From Elusimicrobiota bacterium (GTDB taxonomy: Bacteria > Elusimicrobiota > Elusimicrobia > FEN-1173): DNA of 6,177 nt. Positions 5,005 to 6,177 of the stretch are shown here, one piece after another. Below the pieces are notes generated by a model. That model was not told the DNA's origin and searched no databases. It saw only the letters and a program-made list of their open reading frames with translations. Each line of letters opens with the position of its first letter. Within the stretch, counting starts at the first letter, position 1. The stretch is from NCBI GenBank assembly GCA_016207625.1, contig JACQPF010000016.1, positions 1-6,177 of the forward strand. Direction: 5' to 3'. A program made the translations under genes and the position numbers.

Positions 5005-6177
5005 ATGAGCGATTCGAAGGAAAACCAGCTTTATCTCTTCCACGCCCCGGAACGAAATAAAATCTCGCACATCATCAAACGGGACGGCCGCGTCGTGGCG
5101 TTCAACCGGATGAAGATCGTCAACGCCATTTACAAAGCCGCCCTAAGCGTCGGAGGGGAAAATCGCGAACTCGCCGAGCTCCTGGCGGACAAAGTCCTCA
5201 AACAGATCAACCAAATCTACCCGGCGGGCGCCACGCCTTCGGTGGAAGAGGTCCAGGACCTCATTGAAAAAATATTGATCGAAAACAACCACGCGAAAAC
5301 GGCGAAATCCTTCATCCTCTACCGCGCGGAGCGCCAAAGGATCCGCTCCAAAAAAGATGAGCGGATCGTCGTGGAGGACAACATCCCCTACAAGGTGCTC
5401 TGGAAAGTCTTCACCTGGAACGTGGATCACCATTGCGACACCGTCGAGAAGCTGAACCACCATCTGGAAAAAGGCACCTGGCCCAAGCTCATCCAGGAAG
5501 CTGAAAAAGCCTACCACGACGAAATCGGCAAGGTTTCCCAGCTTATCCTCAAGCGCCTCCCCGACGTGAGATTGGTCATCGTGGCCGGCCCCTCCAGCTC
5601 CGGCAAAACCACCACAACCATGAAAATCAGCGAGAAGTTGGCGGAGAGGGGCGTGAGTTTCGTGCTCCTGGGCCTGGACAATTATTTCCGCGACCTCATC
5701 CATCATCCCAAGGACGAATACGGAGACTACGATTTCGAGCGGCCCGAAGCGCTGGACCTGGAGCTCATCAACGACCATCTGGACAAGCTTTTGGACGGCA
5801 AGACCATCCACATGCCCATCTACAATTTCAAGACCGGCCAGCGGGAAAAACGAACCCAGGAATTCCGGCTCATGCCCAACCAAATCCTATTGATCGACAG
5901 CCTGCACGGGCTCTACGACGGCATGACGGCGAGCGTGCCCCCGGAGACGAAATTCAAATTCTATATCGAGGCGCTCTGCCAGGTCCGGGACACCAACGGC
6001 GAATTCGTCCGCTGGGCCGACCTGCGCATGCTCCGGCGCATGGTCCGGGACCAATGGCAGAGGAACTATGACCCACTGCGGACCGTGGGCCATTGGCATT
6101 ACGTGCGGCGGAGCGAAAAGCGGCACATCGTCCCCTTCATCCACCAGGCGGACACCATCTTCAACGGGTCCCTGCCC
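5005..6177 (+). CDS. ATP-cone domain fused to uridine kinase-like P-loop kinase, N-terminal part
   Basis: The frame stays open to the right edge; 391 residues are visible and the C-terminus is missing. Residues about 21-113 form an ATP-cone (HIIKRDGRVVAFNRMKIVNA, later PSVEEVQDLIEK and TAKSFILYRAERQRIR), the nucleotide-sensing domain best known from ribonucleotide reductases and NrdR. After a linker, a phosphoribulokinase/uridine kinase-type domain begins near residue 188. Its Walker A is GPSSSGKT (195-202), LDNYFRD (224-230) holds the likely catalytic Asp225, and YDFERPEALD (242-251) with PIYNFKTGQR (271-280) matches the uridine kinase substrate region. LLIDSLHGL (295-303) stands where uridine kinases usually have an EGIHGL-like segment. 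It probably phosphorylates uridine/cytidine or a related substrate under control of ATP/dATP, which is inferred. The start at 5005 lies 12 bases after the previous stop, with only a weak GGA as ribosome binding site. Confidence 0.88.
   Translation, partial: MSDSKENQLYLFHAPERNKISHIIKRDGRVVAFNRMKIVNAIYKAALSVGGENRELAELLADKVLKQINQIYPAGATPSVEEVQDLIEKILIENNHAKTAKSFILYRAERQRIRSKKDERIVVEDNIPYKVLWKVFTWNVDHHCDTVEKLNHHLEKGTWPKLIQEAEKAYHDEIGKVSQLILKRLPDVRLVIVAGPSSSGKTTTTMKISEKLAERGVSFVLLGLDNYFRDLIHHPKDEYGDYDFERPEALDLELINDHLDKLLDGKTIHMPIYNFKTGQREKRTQEFRLMPNQILLIDSLHGLYDGMTASVPPETKFKFYIEALCQVRDTNGEFVRWADLRMLRRMVRDQWQRNYDPLRTVGHWHYVRRSEKRHIVPFIHQADTIFNGSLP

Noticed and set aside
5143..6144. Two long minus-strand open frames (5143-5883 and 5887-6144)
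   Set aside because: They lie wholly inside the ATP-cone/kinase gene on the other strand and show no family signature; high GC with biased codons yields such antisense frames.

Overview
The window looks like a piece of chromosome from a Gram-negative (diderm) bacterium. It holds a TolC-type outer-membrane channel, an HlyD-type membrane fusion protein and an orphan outer-membrane barrel candidate. Genes are GC-rich, closely packed, start mostly at ATG and often have GGGAGG- or GAGG-like ribosome binding sites. I cannot fix the phylum from the sequence. An uncultured lineage such as Elusimicrobiota or Omnitrophota would fit, but that is a guess.

Left part (1-2640): a type I secretion cassette for a small peptide. 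It contains the C-terminal part of an HlyD-family adaptor (1-627), a 73-residue precursor peptide (711-932) with a double-glycine leader and a Gly/Asn-rich core built on 8-residue repeats, and a TolC-family channel (1011-2570). A strong bidirectional terminator (2569-2616) closes it. The expected ABC exporter with a C39 leader peptidase is not in the window and may lie upstream of base 1.

Middle part (2636-4345, minus strand): a signal-peptide-less parvulin-type peptidyl-prolyl isomerase (2636-3361) lies downstream of an unrecognised secreted protein that is probably an outer-membrane beta-barrel (3443-4345). A 21-base box just upstream of the isomerase gene is 20/21 identical to a box upstream of the precursor peptide gene. 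In both cases it starts within a few bases of the preceding stop codon and ends exactly 61 bases before the ATG. This ties the isomerase to the peptide cassette even though the two lie on opposite strands.

Right part (4445-6177, plus strand): a tight three-gene group with a housekeeping or regulatory look. It encodes a stand-alone Lrp/AsnC-type ligand-binding (RAM) domain protein, a DUF493/YbeD-like small protein, and the start of an ATP-cone plus uridine-kinase-like fusion that runs off the window edge.

Proposed working model (inference): the precursor is made in the cytoplasm, possibly held or folded by the parvulin-like protein, cleaved after Gly-Gly by a C39 exporter encoded outside the window, and moved through HlyD and TolC to the outside. 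No immunity gene and no recognisable RiPP-modifying enzyme are visible here, so the product could be a class II microcin-like peptide or a RiPP whose enzymes lie elsewhere.
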